In this document: one piece after another, positions 61,132-64,000 of the stretch
How the letters are laid out: every line of letters starts with the position of its first letter
How positions within the stretch are numbered: the first letter of the stretch is position 1
DNA from: Klebsiella oxytoca NBRC 105695
GTDB lineage: Bacteria; Pseudomonadota; Gammaproteobacteria; Enterobacterales; Enterobacteriaceae
NCBI RefSeq assembly: GCF_001598695.1
Contig: NZ_BCZK01000004.1
Span: forward strand, 310,001-374,000
Length of the DNA: 64,000 nt
Reading direction: 5' to 3'
Notes under the pieces: generated by a model
What the model was told of the DNA's origin: nothing
Database searches by the model: none
The model's input: only the letters and a program-made list of their open reading frames with translations
Translations under genes and position numbers: made by a program

Positions 61132-62049
61132 TTATTGCGCTTCTTTTGCGTGAATAAGCTGCGTCAGAAGCGTATTCACCGGCACGGGGATATTATTCTG
61201 CATGCCAATTCGCGCGATGGCGCCGTTTAAATAGTCAATTTCCGTAAGTCGCCCCTTTTGCAAATCCTGATACATAGAGGGATAGTGATGGCCGCTTTCG
61301 CGCGGGTCGAAGACCTTCTTCACCGTATTCATTACCATCTCTCCGCTCAACGGAATATTCTGGCTGGCGGCAACTAATACAAATTCATCCACCACCGCCT
61401 GCGCTAAATCTAATGCGCCCGGCAGTTGACCGAAGCCGCCGACATTACAGTCCAGCAGCGCGCAGTAGGTATTCATCACGCTATTAAAAGCCGCTTTCTT
61501 CCAGATCGATAAGAGTACGTCAGGGCTTATTTCAGCATTCAATCCGGCGCTATTGAGAACGGCAACGATATTTTCTTCCAGAGCGGCGTCCTGGCTGGCA
61601 ACCGGTTGCAGTTCAATCGTTCCGGTACCGGTGGCCATAATATGCCCGGGGCCCTCCAGTTCACTGGACCATAGCGTCACGCCAGCATAAATTTTTTGCC
61701 GATCGACGTATTTCTCCAGGGTTTCAATATTTCCGAGGCCATTCGATAAAATCATGACGACCTTCGCGGCTGGCAGCAGCGGCTTAATATGCTGCAGCAT
61801 GCGATCGAGCTGCATGGCTTTAGTAAACAGAATAATCAGCTCAAACTCCCCCTGCGATTCATCAGCCAGCATTGCCGAAATGGGGTAATACTGCTGGCTT
61901 ACTTCCGTTTCGACAAACAGTCCGTTGCTGCATATGGCGTTGACATGTTCGTGCCAGCCATCGATAAGCGTCACGTCGTGCCCGGCCCCCAGCAGCATGT
62001 AGCCAAAACGACAGCCCATAGCCCCGGCGCCTGCGATTGCAATTTTCAT
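61132..62049 (-). CDS. Ketopantoate reductase family oxidoreductase (PanE-like)
   Basis: NAD(P)H-dependent oxidoreductase of 305 aa. Seen: N-terminal Rossmann GAGAMG at residues 7-12, LSNGLGN near 101-107, the catalytic Lys185 in SIWKKAAFN, and a late acidic block LTEIDYLNGAI with the conserved substrate-binding Asn/Asp residues. E. coli PanE makes pantoate, but many paralogues reduce other 2-keto acids. It lies 21 bp downstream of an OFA-type MFS gene, so the likely substrate is a 2-keto or hydroxy acid taken up by that porter. The housekeeping panE is expected elsewhere. Confidence 0.88.
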   Translation of the reverse strand: MKIAIAGAGAMGCRFGYMLLGAGHDVTLIDGWHEHVNAICSNGLFVETEVSQQYYPISAMLADESQGEFELIILFTKAMQLDRMLQHIKPLLPAAKVVMILSNGLGNIETLEKYVDRQKIYAGVTLWSSELEGPGHIMATGTGTIELQPVASQDAALEENIVAVLNSAGLNAEISPDVLLSIWKKAAFNSVMNTYCALLDCNVGGFGQLPGALDLAQAVVDEFVLVAASQNIPLSGEMVMNTVKKVFDPRESGHHYPSMYQDLQKGRLTEIDYLNGAIARIGMQNNIPVPVNTLLTQLIHAKEAQ

Positions 62050-62070
62050 CTTTATTTCCTTACGCTTTGA

Positions 62071-63267
62071 TCAATGAATTTTGGCTAAAACCACTGCGAT
62101 ATATTTTTTGGTAATCAGGGTTAATACGACACCAATAAGCAATAGCGCCACGGTCAGGATAAATACCGTGTTGTAGCTTCCTGTGTATTTTGCAATGGCG
62201 GAGGTTACATACGGCGCAATAACTGCGCCGACGGCAAAGCCAAAATACATAAAGCCATAATTGAGTCCCTGATTGCGCATCCCAAAATTCTGACTGGTCA
62301 ATCCGGGAAAGATAACTAATATACCCGCATAAGCAAAGCCCACGCCCAGAGCGCTGAAGTAGAATACCGCCGTATTACCATTAAAGAATAATAACAAGAG
62401 CATGCAGAGGCAGGTAAAAAGATAAACGATTATCAGTGTATTATATCCTCCAAGCTTATCGGTTAATCCCCCCCAGAATAAACGGCCAATAGAATTAAAT
62501 ATCGATACCAGACTGACAACCAAGGCGCCAGACAGTAAACCATACTGCATCATACCAATTTGCGCTGAACTTGAGCTGATGACCATTCCGGAGAAAACGC
62601 CCAAAGCCAGAATGACGAATAGCAGCCAAAAACGGAGATCCTTTAACATATGTCGAAAGTCTTTATCCAGTGGCGATGCTTTAATTTCGCCACTATCTTT
62701 CGCTGGCGCGCTACGAATAAAAAACTGAACAATGAAGATAACCACCAGATATACAATACCGAGATATAATAAGGCCCGGCTGACATCGTGCGTTTGCGTC
62801 ATAAAATATTCAGCCAGGCGGGTGCAAAGTAACGTACCCACGCCAACTCCGGCCAGGACAATACCGCTGGCAAGACCTCGGCGATCGGGGAAAAACTTCA
62901 GAATATTATTCAGATTGCCGGTAAAAGCAAGGCCGGAACCGAGCCCTGCAATGACGCCATAGGTTAAGAATAGCATTGGCAAATTATCCACGAATCCGGA
63001 TAGGATAAAGCCTAAGGAGAACAGGATACCGCCGATAACTATCGCCTGCTTGCCTTTACCATTATCGATCATTCTCCCACCCCAAATCATGGGTAAAGGA
63101 ATGATCCCCATATTGATAGAGAATGCTAAAGCCAGCGTAGCCGGGTCCCAGTGATATTGCGCCATTAATGGCGTTTTAAAATAGCTAAAGGCGTAGACGC
63201 CTCCGAGTACAAAATTTATGCACACGTGGGCTGCAAGCATTCCCCAGCGGTTGATTGATGCTGTCAT
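62071..63267 (-). CDS. OFA-type MFS transporter (oxalate/formate antiporter family)
   Basis: Twelve-helix major facilitator protein of 398 aa. The start at 63267 has AAAGGAA upstream and gives MTASINRWGML. Seen: NFVLGGVYAFSYFKTPL in helix 1, GLGSGLAFTGNLNNILKFFPDRRGLASG typical of the OFA family split over helices 4-5, and WGGLTDKLGGYN in the second half. Known: OFA members move oxalate, formate, lactate or related small carboxylates. The gene is noticeably richer in A and T than the housekeeping genes of the window. Confidence 0.87.
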   Translation of the reverse strand: MTASINRWGMLAAHVCINFVLGGVYAFSYFKTPLMAQYHWDPATLALAFSINMGIIPLPMIWGGRMIDNGKGKQAIVIGGILFSLGFILSGFVDNLPMLFLTYGVIAGLGSGLAFTGNLNNILKFFPDRRGLASGIVLAGVGVGTLLCTRLAEYFMTQTHDVSRALLYLGIVYLVVIFIVQFFIRSAPAKDSGEIKASPLDKDFRHMLKDLRFWLLFVILALGVFSGMVISSSSAQIGMMQYGLLSGALVVSLVSIFNSIGRLFWGGLTDKLGGYNTLIIVYLFTCLCMLLLLFFNGNTAVFYFSALGVGFAYAGILVIFPGLTSQNFGMRNQGLNYGFMYFGFAVGAVIAPYVTSAIAKYTGSYNTVFILTVALLLIGVVLTLITKKYIAVVLAKIH

Positions 63268-63338
63268 AATTATTCCTTTTTTAAAATGCACTGATCACAG
63301 TTTAAAAAAAGCAAAATAGGCAAACAATTTGGTATTTT

Positions 63339-63353
63339 TTATAATCGTTATAA
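63339..63353. promoter_or_regulatory. Candidate LysR-type operator
   Basis: Perfect palindrome TTATAA-TCG-TTATAA, with T-N11-A geometry, in the 116-bp gap between the divergent MFS and LysR genes. A direct repeat TTGGTAT at 63329-63335 and 63368-63374 flanks it. Typical placement for a LysR regulator that controls the neighbouring operon. Confidence 0.5.
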
Positions 63354-63383
63354 CAAAACTCAATCGATTGGTATCTGACCTTA

Positions 63384-64000
63384 ATGAATATCAAGCAGCT
63401 GCACTCTTTTCTGATATTGTGCGATGAACGGCATTACGGCCGGGCAGCCGCACGCTTGTTTATTACTCAGCCATCATTAAGCCAGCAAATAAAACAACTT
63501 GAGTCATCACTCAAAACAATATTATTCTCACGAAGAGGGCGAGGTATTGAATTAACAAAAGCCGGAATTATATTGCAACAACACGCTAACAAAATAATGG
63601 TGGATCTGAAAAATGCAGAGAACGAACTTCTGCCTTATCAGAACCAGCAACGGGACACAATATCTATTGGCGTGTCAGGCAGCTATCTGGTTCTGCCCGC
63701 CTTTCGTAGCTTTATGGCGCACCATCCGGCGATCTCTTTAAATGTTAAGGAGTTCTCTACGGAGCAAACGATAAAAAAACTGACGGACAGCGCCGTCGAT
63801 ATTGGCATTGTTTACCGAACGCCCCTCCCCGCCCAGCTTAGCTCGACGATGCTATTTGAGGATGAAATTATCGCCGCCATTCCGCTTTCGCATCCTCTGG
63901 CGCAGTACGAGCGTATCGATCCACAGGATTTAAACGATCAATCCATTATAGTGCTCAATGATTCCCTGCTATTGAGAGGCATCATCACGACTGAATTTAA
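63384..64000 (+). CDS. LysR-family transcriptional regulator (5' part)
   Basis: First 205 codons of a LysR regulator, cut by the window end. Seen: N-terminal winged helix MNIKQLHSFLILCDERHYGR followed by AAARLFITQPSLSQQIKQLE, then LFSRRGRGIELTKAG, all standard for the family, and the first half of the inducer-binding domain (ISIGVSGSYLVLPAF, VDIGIVYRTPLP, IIAAIPLSHPLAQ). No frame break in the visible part. Divergent from the MFS/reductase operon and probably its regulator; inducer unknown. Confidence 0.92.
   Translation, partial: MNIKQLHSFLILCDERHYGRAAARLFITQPSLSQQIKQLESSLKTILFSRRGRGIELTKAGIILQQHANKIMVDLKNAENELLPYQNQQRDTISIGVSGSYLVLPAFRSFMAHHPAISLNVKEFSTEQTIKKLTDSAVDIGIVYRTPLPAQLSSTMLFEDEIIAAIPLSHPLAQYERIDPQDLNDQSIIVLNDSLLLRGIITTEF

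Overview
This window is chromosomal DNA from an enterobacterium, most likely in the Klebsiella/Raoultella group. Gene content and order follow the E. coli segment from xseA through the isc, suhB, csiE/hcaT, yph, glyA/hmp, glnB/glrRK/GlmY, purL and tadA genes. The coding DNA looks GC-rich, and ERIC repeats sit between genes. Species cannot be fixed from the sequence alone; several proteins (MltF, QseG) differ noticeably from those I know in E. coli and K. pneumoniae.

Layout. 1-3.6 kb: end of xseA, a protealysin-type M4 protease overlapping its emfourin inhibitor, yfgJ, and an unusual pair of small envelope proteins with TonB-like and TolA-like C-terminal domains. 3.7-12.1 kb: a long minus-strand housekeeping block (rlmN, rodZ, ispG, hisS, yfgM, bamB, der). 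12.1-20.4 kb: two tandem ERIC-like repeats, ndk, and the periplasmic pair pbpC and yfhM (alpha-2-macroglobulin). 20.3-23.2 kb: an accessory insertion with an unassigned membrane transporter and an M20D amidohydrolase. 23.3-33.1 kb: sseA, sseB, pepB, the complete iscRSUA-hscBA-fdx-iscX operon and trmJ. 33.2-38.2 kb: suhB, an accessory NicO-type metal exporter with a DUF1007 partner, csiE and hcaT. 38.3-45.8 kb: a rearranged yph sugar cluster (yphB, an MFS sugar porter, yphG, divergent yphH, yphA) in which one MFS porter stands where E. coli has an ABC importer. 45.8-53.1 kb: glyA, hmp, glnB, glrR, qseG, glrK, and the GlmY sRNA with its sigma54/GlrR/IHF control region. 53.1-61.1 kb: purL, mltF, tadA, pgpC (yfhB), yfhH. 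61.1-64 kb: an AT-richer accessory unit of a ketopantoate-reductase-like enzyme, an OFA-type MFS porter and a divergent LysR regulator cut by the window end.

How the genes work together. The isc operon builds Fe-S clusters and carries an IscR site at its head, and clients such as ispG and rlmN lie in the same window. GlrK and GlrR control GlmY, which lies immediately upstream of glrK. PurR boxes precede both glyA and purL, and an NsrR palindrome precedes hmp. Four accessory modules sit between conserved neighbours: protease/inhibitor, transporter/amidohydrolase, NicO/DUF1007 and LysR/MFS/reductase. These modules and the altered yph cluster are the best places to look for new biology. I saw no tRNA, rRNA, CRISPR array, prophage or insertion sequence.
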